From Tubulanus polymorphus (taxonomy: Eukaryota; Nemertea; Palaeonemertea; Tubulaniformes; Tubulanidae), in NCBI RefSeq assembly GCF_964204645.1, contig NC_134029.1, positions 13,880,850 to 13,940,849 on the forward strand: DNA of 60,000 nucleotides, read 5' to 3'. The translations under genes were made by a program, and so were the position numbers. Every line of letters begins with the position of its first letter. Position 1 is the first letter of the stretch. Under the pieces are notes generated by a model that was given only the letters and a program-made list of their open reading frames with translations, ran no database searches and had not been told where the DNA came from. Shown here one piece after another: positions 56,801 to 58,167 of this stretch.

Positions 56801-56838
56801 ACAAAAACCTGCATTACAGCGGAAGCAGAATATGTCAT
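1183..56838 (-). CDS. EF-hand nicotinamidase, split gene (five coding exons in window, 3' end off-window)
   Basis: Hydrolyses nicotinamide to nicotinic acid and ammonia in NAD salvage; isochorismatase-like fold. Coding exons on the minus strand are 56726-56838, 42161-42287, 4261-4500, 4041-4169 and 1183-1351. All have GT-AG borders and join in phase to 259 codons plus one base. Residues 35-46 form a complete EF-hand loop (Asp 35, 37, 39, Gly40, Asp43, Glu46). The catalytic part starts near residue 81. Catalytic residues are Asp92 (VIDVQNDF), Lys213 (YKGTNP) and Cys258 (GLASDVCV); metal ligands are Asp137 and His139 (DWHPPNH) and His188 (WPKHCVQ). An EF-hand in front of nicotinamidase is known from other invertebrates and suggests calcium control (inference). 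Missing is the C-terminal part after DVCV, expected left of base 1. The start ATG (56836-56838) has A at -3; an in-frame ATG farther upstream is possible. Confidence 0.9.
1442..1886. mobile_element. hAT-like MITE, 445 bp
   Basis: Ends CAGGGGCGGATCTAGGG and, inverted, CAGGGGCGGATTCAAGGGG, typical hAT-type termini. The interior has the G/C-rich CCCCCAGAAAATTTT motif common in these MITEs. Flanks TCTTATAT and TTCATATT are only weak target duplications. There is no transposase. It lies in nicotinamidase intron 4. Confidence 0.75.
2186..2652. mobile_element. CAG-ended MITE, 467 bp
   Basis: Terminal inverted repeats begin CAGGGAGGAAAGT on both sides, with CCGGA(A/T) motifs just inside. The flanks AGTTAA and AGTTAG suggest a 6-bp target duplication with one change. 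Non-coding. The interior shares GGCGCTTTTACGGCC and a CCCCCCTCA block with 690-900 and 48078-48260. Confidence 0.65.
3090..3930. mobile_element. MITE with CCTGGG termini, split by an inner MITE
   Basis: Left end CCTGGGTCCGGTTGCATAGTC pairs with a right end whose complement reads CCTGGGGCCAGTTTCTTAGTC. Without the inner insertion (3125-3796) this is a roughly 170-bp element rich in AGACTTAAGACCAG words. Non-coding. Confidence 0.65.
3125..3796. mobile_element. CAG-ended MITE inside another MITE, 672 bp
   Basis: Left end CAGGGATGAAAAC; right end reads CAGATGAAAATC on the complement. It is flanked by a perfect 6-bp duplication, GACTTA, at 3119-3124 and 3797-3802. hAT-type ends with 6-bp duplications are known as a subgroup, so a hAT6-like assignment is an inference. 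Non-coding. Confidence 0.7.
4041..4169 (-). CDS. nicotinamidase exon 4 (metal-ligand His)
   Basis: Forty-three codons, phase 0, with acceptor TTTATTAG and donor GTAATT. The segment LWPKHCVQNSWGSELH is the family's WP-H-CVQ-WG block; His188 is the third metal ligand. No ATG-initiated ORF covers the exon; it was found by following the splice frame. Confidence 0.92.
4261..4500 (-). CDS. nicotinamidase exon 3 (catalytic Asp, metal site)
   Basis: Exactly 80 codons, phase 0 at both ends, with acceptor AACTTGCAG and donor GTAAGT. It holds ALLVIDVQNDFIDGTL (catalytic Asp92) and FDWHPPNHLSF (metal ligands Asp137 and His139). A 91-bp intron (4170-4260) follows, the only short intron seen in the gene. 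Confidence 0.93.
5490..5650. repeat. dispersed repeat, inverted copy near 20.8-21.1 kb
   Basis: Carries ACGCTGAAATTTC(A/T) and GGAATTCCCG words twice, then GGAACCGGCAATACACG. The same words occur inverted at 20815-21100. No coding content or ends recognised. Confidence 0.5.
5660..7546. other. intronic stretch, no gene recognised
   Basis: Inside nicotinamidase intron 2. Three scattered words near GGCCGCGGGCTTCAAAC (about 5923, 6152 and 6266) form a short local repeat. Otherwise AT-rich sequence with no convincing ORF, terminal repeats or RNA gene. Confidence 0.5.
7552..7681 (+). repeat. 5' LTR of the gypsy element
   Basis: About 130 bp, TG...CA. Followed by CTTGGCGACGAGG, a primer-binding-type sequence. 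It differs from the 3' LTR by two small indels (GCATCAAAC near the start, CTCCTGCATCCACCCGG near the end) and a few substitutions, indicating an old insertion. Confidence 0.88.
7709..8632 (+). pseudogene. gypsy gag, capsid and zinc knuckle
   Basis: An ATG at 7709 opens the frame but TGA interrupts codon 16; the frame then stays open to 8632. The capsid-like region is followed by a basic linker and two cysteine motifs near residues 215-245, the second a standard CX2CX4HX4C knuckle (CNFCQKIGHIEKAC). The protease region overlaps in the next frame. Confidence 0.85.
8598..9233 (+). pseudogene. gypsy protease and start of reverse transcriptase
   Basis: The aspartic protease motif LDTGASRSIM lies about 20 residues in. 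After a linker come ACSVPYMMKEKIENQLD and SEWASPIMPMLKKD, the N-terminal reverse-transcriptase blocks. The frame breaks near 9210: the ICGDYKLTVNK block continues in another frame. Confidence 0.88.
9210..9500 (+). pseudogene. gypsy reverse transcriptase, fingers and palm
   Basis: Shows DYKLTVNK, YPIPKAEDLFAGL, the first catalytic aspartate in FTKLDLSQAYLQ, and LYRYNHMPFGIKSAPGIFQR, in family order. It stops at the MITE inserted at 9501, inside the codons for KGIP. Confidence 0.9.
9501..10398. mobile_element. hAT-like MITE in gypsy reverse transcriptase, 898 bp
   Basis: Termini CAGAGCTGCAACC and, inverted, CAGAGCTGCCAACC. Flanking GGTATCCC and (G)TAATCCC look like a decayed 8-bp duplication. 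Removing the insert reconnects the reverse-transcriptase frame from KGIP to the residues before MDDV. Non-coding, AT-rich. Confidence 0.82.
10399..10629 (+). pseudogene. gypsy reverse transcriptase, catalytic MDD block and thumb
   Basis: MDDVLVTG is the catalytic (Y/F/M)-D-D motif; KCEFMLPEVTYIGKRINYEGIRPT is the thumb. A TAG falls in the conserved segment before AIQDA, then the frame is cut by BEL sequence at about 10630. Confidence 0.88.
10630..11122 (-). pseudogene. BEL integrase C-terminus and DUF5641
   Basis: Reads MIKAAKCSIKAIIG, LVEGLMNSRPL and ILTPNHFIVGR (integrase end), then a frame change to VAIGDIVLFIDKDLPRQQWK and VYPGKDGLIRVVDVET, the DUF5641 domain that closes BEL Pol. Truncated just after this domain. 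Confidence 0.87.
11119..11709 (-). pseudogene. BEL integrase core
   Basis: Zinc-binding cysteines in NNCAYCLRG, catalytic aspartates in IGLDFAGPF and LSDNGGSF, and the NPPVSPQ block. The glutamate-bearing GGVFET segment lies one frame away, so a 1-base deletion near 11130 splits the catalytic triad between frames. Confidence 0.88.
11773..12645 (-). pseudogene. BEL RNase H C-terminus and linker
   Basis: FWSDSYDVLFWLRGESRSYKT, NRIGKIHEV and PTSCNPADVASRG are hallmark BEL RNase H blocks. It continues into the linker before the integrase zinc finger (NPYLDENGVLR). It overlaps the preceding RT frame at 12608-12645 through a frameshift. Confidence 0.88.
12608..13660 (-). pseudogene. BEL reverse transcriptase and RNase H start
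   Basis: Catalytic YMDDTICS motif near residue 118, GADLSQMYLQIEM before it, KVLGVYW, HIARIFDPMGLITP and HTFGDASIRAYSKAVY (RNase H start). The 5' part (KVRIVFDGSSKY) lies in the overlapping protease frame, a further frameshift near 13650. Confidence 0.9.
13638..14693 (-). pseudogene. BEL protease (DUF1758) and linker into reverse transcriptase
   Basis: The aspartic-protease block reads LLDECSDISYLS; BEL proteases usually carry D-(S/D/E)-G-S, so the catalytic-loop glycine is replaced by cysteine. Downstream are GILGKDCRHLL-type linker sequence, GVPWNDESPYLENY and WYLPHFPIVKPD, family landmarks before the RT palm. Confidence 0.87.
14802..15011 (-). pseudogene. BEL gag zinc-knuckle region
   Basis: CSVCGMEHTEVKCDRFRKM, ERWTTAKRLGSCFRCLHPYHRGSDC and CGVSGCTLTHS give the usual BEL cysteine/histidine pattern. 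It is separated from flanking parts by stops. Confidence 0.85.
15061..15694 (-). pseudogene. BEL gag main part
   Basis: A charged, helical, coiled-coil-like N-terminal half (15279-15694) is followed by FNSYWTAFVNVVD and a degraded DUF1759-like stretch ending IPEILLVQYYDWL. The first codons lie on the far side of the MITE at 16950-16986. Confidence 0.75.
15686..16958. mobile_element. long-TIR MITE in BEL gag, with 9-bp target duplications
   Basis: Element 15695-16949 with roughly 95-bp terminal inverted repeats beginning GGCTGTTCGAATATCACGG and rich in ATCCGGTATCCGG-type words. Flanks GTTTTGAAG (15686-15694) and GTTTTGTAG (16950-16958) form a 9-bp duplication with one change. Long inverted repeats plus a 9-bp duplication suggest the Mutator superfamily (inference). 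No transposase. Confidence 0.85.
16950..16986 (-). pseudogene. BEL gag start, separated by MITE
   Basis: ATG at 16984-16986 followed by codons for MADVDATDSTTK. The frame joins the gag body at 15694 once the MITE and one copy of its 9-bp duplication are discounted. Confidence 0.8.
17099..17115 (-). promoter_or_regulatory. BEL primer-binding site
   Basis: On the minus strand reads TGGTGCCGAAACCCGGG, a tRNA-primer complement common in LTR elements. It lies between gag and the presumed 5' LTR, fixing element orientation. Confidence 0.8.
17121..17292 (-). repeat. presumed BEL 5' LTR
   Basis: On the minus strand begins TGTTACATCTGTTACATATC, contains AATAAAGTTG (polyadenylation-like) and ends CAAGAACA before the primer-binding site. 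At about 172 bp it is short, and with no partner LTR its borders are approximate. Confidence 0.6.
17293..17835 (+). pseudogene. gypsy RNase H remnant
   Basis: CEKGLAVVYGVTKMHQYLYGR, FEIETDQQSLVTLL, then a stop (TAA) in RWG, then YDYCIKYRKGVENVADALSRLP, the end of RNase H. About 100 codons between the RT thumb and this point are absent. The linker degenerates before 17835. Confidence 0.87.
17837..18770 (+). pseudogene. gypsy integrase
   Basis: HDAHPGI...CKCSICQENR is the HHCC zinc finger, with an in-frame stop. The catalytic core has Asp in IHIDYLIPF, Asp in VSDNGSNFTS and Glu in NGLTERMVQ. It then has the PHSVTGVSPAELLYRRKLRT motif. The clean frame runs 18003-18629; the remainder to about 18770 is frame-shifted. 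Confidence 0.9.
19024..19039 (+). promoter_or_regulatory. gypsy polypurine tract
   Basis: AATTAAGAGGGGATAA lies directly before the TG of the 3' LTR, as expected of a plus-strand primer. Confidence 0.75.
19040..19184 (+). repeat. 3' LTR of the gypsy element
   Basis: Starts TGTGGTATTTGTTACAG and ends CGGACATCACA. Matches 7552-7681 with indels. Contains AATAAAGTTGC (polyadenylation-like). Confidence 0.88.
19215..20072. mobile_element. MITE with TTAA ends
   Basis: TTAAAGGTCAAGTGCCCTCT at the left and its inverse at the right (AGAGGGCACTTGACCTTTAA). TTAA at each border fits a TTAA-targeting superfamily such as piggyBac or Kolobok. Interior is non-coding. Confidence 0.75.
20390..20680 (-). repeat. 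SINE-like repeat with tRNA-type B box, copy 1
   Basis: Minus strand contains GGGTTCGAATCCCTTGACGGG, a perfect tRNA promoter B box. The same segment recurs at 26770-27060, with TTGTAACAAACGACTTAAGCC-type words and AAATAGACCAATCAGCGAAC in common. An A box is not clear, so a tRNA-derived SINE is probable, not certain. Confidence 0.5.
20815..21110. repeat. dispersed repeat related to 5490-5650
   Basis: GTCGGTTCCTAGCACGATTTC, GAAATTTCAGCG and GGAATTCCCCG-like words appear twice (20850-20970 and 21045-21105) and inverted at 5490-5650. Confidence 0.5.
21155..21460. repeat. dispersed repeat, second copy at 56445-56670
   Basis: Shares ATAAATTCTTGAAT, CTTTCAAAAGATCATT, AGCTTTGAC(T/C)ATAGT and a TTTCGTTTCATATTTCG-rich tail ending AGCAGGACCC. 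The tail is the inverse of the ACGAAACGAAAT repeats at 55815-56000. Confidence 0.6.
21480..21630. repeat. Penelope-type terminal relic
   Basis: Sequence from GTTTTACTAGAACGGAGTTAC to CAGCACTGGCATGACGTCA matches the two segments that flank the Penelope fragment at 44648-44705 and 45258-45340. Only terminal sequence remains. Confidence 0.45.
22000..22440. other. intronic stretch, nothing recognised
   Basis: Contains a short TAGATGTACATGTAGATGAG repeat patch near 22258. No ORF, terminal repeat or RNA gene is supported. Confidence 0.4.
22445..23689. repeat. 1.2-kb repeat family, copy 1
   Basis: Begins AATAAATTGCCCATGG and matches 34705-35645 over nearly its whole length. Contains an internal near-tandem duplication (about 23095-23330) of a unit with the hairpin GTAAGTGAATGTTCGCTTAC. 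It is cut at 23689, where LINE coding sequence begins, while copy 2 continues differently. No coding capacity. Confidence 0.7.
23690..24902 (+). pseudogene. LINE ORF2, AP-type endonuclease
   Basis: Non-LTR retrotransposon endonuclease blocks in order: FSIIGLSETWTD, GGGGVGLLI, LIIGVVYR, VILMGDYNID, DNILIN and LADLTDHYPIFAAI, spread over three frames (shifts near 23960 and 24220). The following linker (KPWVTNGIRNSS..., EMYDKGKF, PKEIWKTTNTFF) is typical of jockey/CR1/L2-like elements. 5' truncated at the junction with the 22445 repeat and cut at 24902 by an insertion. Confidence 0.87.
25053..25878 (+). mobile_element. pearl/Helitron-like element, copy 1 (no head)
   Basis: Two 154-bp type units with CTTGAAACTCACC and CCCCCTGGTGGCC (25090, 25244), followed by the shared tail (ATGGCTGCCAGTCGGCCATC, GAAGATGTGTCTAGGGTAGA). 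It lacks both the TAGGGGTCCAGGGACACC head and the terminal hairpin. Confidence 0.75.
25880..25970 (+). pseudogene. LINE C-terminal scrap
   Basis: Reads WNSHELSRW, LDLNSFKTHLKTTLF then a stop. This resembles the LWNSLP...FK-LK end of LINE ORF2. It is fused to the tail of the pearl-like copy, suggesting that copy inserted in an older LINE. Confidence 0.6.
26770..27060 (-). repeat. SINE-like repeat, copy 2
   Basis: Shares CATCTTCACCCGTCAAGGGA, GCGCTTGTAACAAAC, GGGCCAATCAGCGAAC and AAAAGCGCCAGTAATGAAAT with 20390-20680. The B box is mutated in this copy. Confidence 0.5.
27287..28769 (+). pseudogene. LINE ORF2, reverse transcriptase and C-terminus
   Basis: NYRPISILPSTSKIIEKLFY, QFGFRKNRSM, ALIDLSKAF, VPQGSILGP and the catalytic LFADDSN near 27950, then a clean frame 28065-28769 (KFLGVIFDRNLTWKDHI, HSHLQYVNLVWG, QKRALRTI, AKFWNSL). 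Frameshifts near 27690, 27890 and 27980. The terminal LWNSL/FK-SL block matches the scrap at 25880. Confidence 0.9.
28770..29045 (+). other. LINE 3' untranslated region
   Basis: AT-rich sequence after the ORF2 stop, with an inverted pair AAAGCCAACTTTGGCTTT. It ends near AAAATAAACTATACC. No simple poly-A tail, so the end is approximate. Confidence 0.45.
29100..29405. repeat. A-rich minisatellite
   Basis: Five or so degenerate units of about 50-60 bp built from GAGGTTAAAATGAGGAGTAA and TTAATGAATTTTGAAATTAA. The preceding 50 bp (29048-29096) are almost identical to 35786-35836. Confidence 0.7.
29628..29702 (-). pseudogene. tRNA-like sequence
   Basis: The minus strand has an A-box-like TGGCCCAGTTGTAGAGCAC and B-box GAGTTCGAGTCC at tRNA spacing. 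The anticodon and acceptor stems do not pair, so it is a tRNA pseudogene or SINE head. Confidence 0.45.
29952..30221 (+). pseudogene. virus-like gene relic, N-terminal part
   Basis: ATG in TTAATAAATG context opens a 59-codon frame (METIQTMIYQ...) and then meets TAA; open sequence continues beyond with further stops or a frame change. Very AT-rich like 57160-60000. It appears to be the first half of a gene interrupted by the element at 30222-31437. No named domain recognised. Confidence 0.5.
30222..31437. mobile_element. Helitron-like non-autonomous element, family 2, copy 1
   Basis: Head AAAGGACCAATGGTCCAGTGG with a small palindrome; tail hairpin GGCTCACTAACGTGAGCC followed by AATAAAAAA. The middle (30335-31260) matches 49770-50987 and 51353-51380. 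It has no inverted termini or target duplication, which fits a Helitron/HINE-like element. Inserted in AT-rich virus-like DNA. Confidence 0.6.
31438..31678 (+). pseudogene. virus-like gene relic, C-terminal zinc finger
   Basis: A frame open from 31481, with ATG at 31526, ends at 31678. The last 22 residues, CSCGRKYTLKNKSRHFNLKYHK, form a single C-X-C...H-X5-H finger of a type common in large DNA viruses and virus-like elements. Probably the end of the gene that starts at 29952. Confidence 0.5.
31679..31876 (+). other. virus-like AT-rich spacer and start of a further gene
   Basis: AT-rich, ending with TTTAATAAATGAAAGATTTC, the same start-codon context as the other virus-like genes, cut within a few codons by unrelated sequence. 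Confidence 0.4.
32255..33000 (+). pseudogene. BEL/Pao relic: RNase H and integrase pieces
   Basis: Near 32280-32450 a frame reads NEIQKL, NWHFCPISENLADIL and KWFQGPKWLL, a decayed BEL RNase H end. Near 32798-32985 GVDYLGPMTVKL and, after a shift, THTIHLELAWDLTTEKFLLALR match the BEL integrase core. Much of the sequence between is lost. Unrelated in position to the BEL at 10.6-17.3 kb. Confidence 0.72.
33829..34487. mobile_element. TA-flanked MITE, 659 bp
   Basis: TACCGTATTTTCCATTGTA at the left and, inverted, TACCGTATTTTCCGGTGTA at the right; TA at each border fits the Tc1/mariner superfamily. Non-coding. Confidence 0.75.
34705..35645. repeat. 1.2-kb repeat family, copy 2
   Basis: Matches 22445-23689. 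It has a single version of the GTAAGTGAATGTTCGCTTAC hairpin unit that is doubled in copy 1. Beyond GCTAAGAATTTTC the two copies diverge. Confidence 0.7.
35994..36732. mobile_element. foldback-type element with repeat-built termini
   Basis: About 90-bp inverted termini made of alternating short words (TAATAATGCCAGAGG and TAAAAATGCCAGAAG). The middle is AT-rich and non-coding. No clear target duplication. Confidence 0.75.
36733..38415. other. intronic stretch, no gene recognised
   Basis: No terminal repeats or domain-bearing ORF. Near 37735-37895 a 45-codon open stretch around an ATGGCGGCTGCTGACAG start region was considered but has no recognisable family or clear splice sites. Confidence 0.4.
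38823..38875. repeat. (ATT)n microsatellite
   Basis: About 14 repeats of ATT/TTA with one C interruption. Confidence 0.95.
39073..39656 (-). pseudogene. LINE ORF1 (coiled coil and RRM-like start)
   Basis: The first 89 codons are acidic then strongly basic (SKSQRKRRRRK); after a frame change near 39410 a coiled coil follows, then NNNQYSRRSHLRIYGVP and LEDIEVAHRLL, the hallmark of L1-type ORF1 RNA-binding proteins. Cut after HRLLLPG at 39073. The 5' UTR may reach about 40020 (CAGCCATCTTGAATG). Confidence 0.75.
40499..41966 (+). mobile_element. pearl/Helitron-like element, copy 2 (complete)
   Basis: Head ACTAGGGGTCCAGGGAAACC, a CCACTTGGGAAGTGG hairpin, five 154-bp type units, a roughly 500-bp single-copy tail, a GGACGGACG run, and the end hairpin GGGACTAAAGTCCC followed by AAGTGGGCTAAA. 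Head and tail share inverted CCCACTTGGGA / TCCCAAGTGGG. No transposase. Confidence 0.82.
42161..42287 (-). CDS. nicotinamidase exon 2 (EF-hand second half)
   Basis: Bounded by acceptor TTTTTAACTTGTAG and donor GTAAGA. It codes the last base of codon 38 and residues 39-80: DGYLDKSEF finishes the calcium loop, followed by helix F and a second hydrophobic helix ending LLDDDK, which looks like a vestigial second EF-hand. It ends in phase 0, matching the next exon, although that exon lies 37.7 kb away behind many mobile elements. Confidence 0.85.
43152..43200 (+). repeat. Helitron-like head
   Basis: AACAAGAGGCCCATGGGCCT, a head with a GGCCCATGGGCC palindrome, similar in layout to 24903, 30222 and 47890. 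No matching tail identified nearby. Confidence 0.4.
43770..43862 (-). pseudogene. tRNA-like SINE head
   Basis: The minus strand has A-box GGTAGCTCAGTGAGATAAGCG and B-box GGTTTGAGTCC. The distance is long for a tRNA and stems are not complete, so a tRNA-derived SINE or pseudogene is more likely. Confidence 0.5.
44634..45020 (-). pseudogene. Penelope-like element, GIY-YIG endonuclease
   Basis: ILIYKFKCLRD, NNTYIGKTMRHLATRVKE (YIG half of the motif with conserved Arg) and a C-terminal FEITIKEALYIKSKKPSINKQ block are typical of the Penelope-like GIY-YIG domain. 5' truncated, with the reverse transcriptase absent. Confidence 0.85.
45542..45635. repeat. perfect 47-bp tandem duplication
   Basis: Two identical 47-bp units starting AAGTAACTATGAGAATGTG and ending CGATGCACCGGTTAT. 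Perfect identity implies a recent event. Confidence 0.95.
45949..45985 (+). repeat. solo pearl-like end hairpin
   Basis: Only the last 37 bp of the pearl-like tail: CGCTGGGACTTAAGTCCC then AAGTGGACTAAAAA. No other part of the element precedes it. Confidence 0.7.
46502..47038 (+). mobile_element. pearl/Helitron-like element, copy 3 (head only)
   Basis: Head AGGGGTCCAGGGACACCATG and CCACTTGGGAAGTGG hairpin, then degraded 154-bp type units; the tail is missing after GGTGGCCATATACAA. Confidence 0.8.
47039..48572. other. intronic stretch with repeat relics
   Basis: A Helitron-like head AACTAGAGGACCAAAGGCCC lies at about 47884, and 48078-48260 matches 690-900. No gene or complete mobile element is supported. 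Confidence 0.45.
48573..49774 (+). mobile_element. pearl/Helitron-like element, copy 4
   Basis: Units with CTCF-like cores at 48754 and 48907, the shared tail, and end hairpin GGGACTTAAGTCCC then AAGTGGGCTAAAAA. Its end abuts, without gap, the repeat at 49775 at a point that is internal in that repeat's other copy, so it seems inserted there. The head is truncated. Confidence 0.82.
50979..51361. mobile_element. 365-bp MITE with 9-bp target duplications
   Basis: Element 50988-51352; ends CGCTGTGGCTACTTGTAGG and, inverted, CGAAGTGGCTATTCGTACGG, both reaching CCCGTACGGATTACT. Flanked by TAAAGAAAA at 50979-50987 and 51353-51361. The unoccupied site is visible once at 31250-31258 in the homologous repeat. 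The 9-bp duplication suggests a Mutator-like origin. Confidence 0.85.
51172..51243 (-). pseudogene. tRNA-Glu-like sequence inside a MITE
   Basis: The minus strand has A box GGTGGTCTAGTGGTATGATG and B box CCCGGGTTCGAGTC spaced exactly as in a tRNA, closest in outline to tRNA-Glu. The anticodon stem and T stem have mismatches, so it is probably non-functional. Confidence 0.5.
51507..52769 (+). mobile_element. pearl/Helitron-like element, copy 5 (complete, 1.26 kb)
   Basis: Head AACTAGGGGTCCAGGGACAC, four units whose CCCCCTGGTG cores start at 51587, 51741, 51895 and 52049 (exactly 154 bp apart), the single-copy tail, (GGAC)n, and the end hairpin. Immediately followed by copy 6 in the same orientation. 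Confidence 0.87.
52772..53509 (+). mobile_element. pearl/Helitron-like element, copy 6 (tail lost)
   Basis: Head to head-to-tail with copy 5; cores at 52852, 53006, 53160 and 53314, again 154 bp apart. Stops at AATTGCGTCATAATTGG, where unrelated MITE-like sequence begins. Confidence 0.85.
53510..54420. other. intronic stretch
   Basis: The first 130 bp carry the GAGCGCCGTAGGCGCGAAGTC and CCTCCAGAAAAAATTTT motif of hAT-type MITEs, without recognisable ends. Nothing further is supported to 54420. Confidence 0.4.
54424..54562. repeat. 34-bp perfect palindrome within short repeats
   Basis: A gap-free palindrome at 54452-54485 centred on TCAATTGA. On both sides the word AATCAATAAACTTTCTA recurs three times (54428, 54508 and 54546), so the palindrome sits in a small tandem rearrangement. 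Confidence 0.9.
54593..54958. mobile_element. 366-bp MITE with 47-bp inverted ends
   Basis: CTAAAGCCTAGCGCACATC at both ends (inverted), matching at about 45 of 47 positions. The word GCGCACATCGA occurs again twice inside, along with CAACTG/CAGTTG words. Possible TA duplication. Confidence 0.85.
55031..55490. mobile_element. foldback element with long inverted arms
   Basis: Two arms of about 150 bp (55031-55190 and 55335-55490) containing TCTAGTGAAGAT, ATCGTGACGATC and CCATATTGGAT/ATCCAATATGG as inverted pairs, around a 140-bp spacer. No coding content. Confidence 0.8.
55815..56000. repeat. ACGAAAT short-repeat tract
   Basis: More than ten copies of ACGAAA(T/C) words. Inverse of the TTTCGT-rich tracts at 21298-21440 and 56588-56650, so probably one arm of a foldback element ending at the GCAGGACCC near 56660. 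Confidence 0.65.
56445..56670. repeat. dispersed repeat, copy of 21155-21460
   Basis: Same order of words as the 21-kb copy, ending AGCAGGACCC. It lies in intron 1 only 55 bp from exon 1. Confidence 0.6.
56726..56838 (-). CDS. nicotinamidase exon 1 (EF-hand helix E and half of the loop)
   Basis: Codes residues 1-37 plus two bases of codon 38. It ends in FDKD, then a consensus donor GTAAGT. The next exon begins TGATGGATAT, so the join restores a canonical EF loop. The chosen ATG (MTYSAS) has a purine at -3. The frame stays open upstream to another ATG at about 56888 (MSRHRP), so the true N-terminus could be longer. Confidence 0.82.
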
Positions 56839-57160
56839 CTTTCCATATGAGTTAAACTGCAGTGTCCGGTGAGAGGACCCGGGCCTGTGACGGGACATGG
56901 GTTCTCTCACGGGACAAATGTAGAATTCTTACATGAAACGTCACGAGGATGTCGTGAATTCGGCACACAGGGGCCTGAAACAAACAGTTGTTGACCCCGT
57001 GTATCCTAGTATTATTATAAAAAGACAAGGAGCAAACTCGATGGGGTGCGATTTAAGAATAGGGGACTATAGCGGGTGGTAGCTCCCGTAAACTGTCTAT
57101 AGATGGTACCTGGCGATACTTAGCAATCCAAAAGGGACTGGTGGATAGATGGCGGTGATC
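56839..57160 (-). promoter_or_regulatory. upstream region of the nicotinamidase gene
   Basis: About 320 bp between the first recognised coding exon and the virus-like block. A TTTTTATAATAATA stretch on the minus strand (57008-57022) could be a TATA-type element. A 5' UTR exon could also lie farther right, so promoter assignment is tentative. Confidence 0.3.
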
Positions 57161-57695
57161 TTTTGATTTTTGATCTAAAATCTTTATTTGAATTAATATT
57201 AAATTCATTACATATTTTATAAAACTTAGAAAAATTAATATTATTATTCAATTCTTTAAAATATTTTGAACCTGGTAAAGGACATTGTAATTCATCTGAT
57301 ATTAATTTTATTTGAAAATATGTATGAAATCTAAAATAAAGTGTCAACAACGTCAATGGTAAACTTGGTTTGTTTAAATGATCATTCCAACTAATTCCAC
57401 ATCCTGTTGTTGCGCAATAAACAGCAAAATTTAATTGGTTCTGCCAATACTTCATATTAGATTTTAATAACCATTGTTTTGCCTCATTTAAATTTTTGAA
57501 ATTAATTGTATACACATGAAATATATTTTCCATCTTTACATGAAAATTATTACTTTCAGTAACATAAATATATAAATCAATTAATGAATTTAAAACTTCA
57601 TTTCTATATGTAATATTTTTCTTAAAATCTATTGCAGGAATATTATATTTAAATGATTTATTATATTGGAAAGCTTTTGGAAAACTATCTGCCAT
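57160..57695 (-). pseudogene. virus-like protein family gene, 3' truncated
   Basis: ATG at 57695 in TATATAAATG context; frame open to 57120, but the last 15 or so codons read into host DNA. Residues about 92-155 (FAVYCATTGCGISWNDHLN, LYFRFHTYFQIK, LQCPLPGSKYF, FYKICNEFNI) resemble a longer protein family repeatedly seen in cnidarian and other invertebrate genomes next to the other genes here. That is recognition from memory; I cannot assign a fold. Its position as largest gene and lack of membrane segments would suit a structural protein (inference). The family's C-terminal part is absent. Confidence 0.55.
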
Positions 57696-57711
57696 TTATA
57701 TAATTAAAAAA

Positions 57712-58146
57712 TTAATAATTTATTAATTCTTTTAATAATTTATCTTGTTCTTCAACTGTTATATGGCCATTTAATCTTATTATATAATCTAGTGTATTCT
57801 TTAATTTATTAATTTCTTTTATATTAGTTTTAATTTTTTCTTTATTACTTTTTATATTTAATTTTGAACTTGTACCGGTTAAAACACTTGAACTTAATCC
57901 TAATACACCAATTGATATAGCTAAAGGTGTTAATGGACTGAATATTGCTAGAAATGTTATTACAGAACTAATTGTAACCGAACCACTTATAATCAAATAA
58001 TATATAATTTTACTTTTTAAATATTTTTTCTTTTTTATCTTTCAGTCACTTTCAAATTCTAATATTTGTTTTTCTAAATATGTTTTTAATTTAGTTTTAT
58101 TTATATCATGAGGAATAATATCAATATTATCAACTTTATCTTCCAT
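57712..58146 (-). pseudogene. virus-like membrane protein, nonsense mutation at codon 35
   Basis: ATG at 58144-58146 in GCTAAATAAATG context starts a 144-codon frame; codon 35 is TGA (58042-58044). After it come a basic stretch, then two adjacent hydrophobic, glycine- and serine-rich segments (SGSVTISSVITFLAIFSP and LTPLAISIGVLGLSSSVLTG), then a charged helical tail. The shape suits a small membrane-active virion protein (inference). The frame is otherwise clean, so the stop is recent, or read through. Confidence 0.55.
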
Positions 58147-58167
58147 TTATTTAGCAAAAAAAAATTA

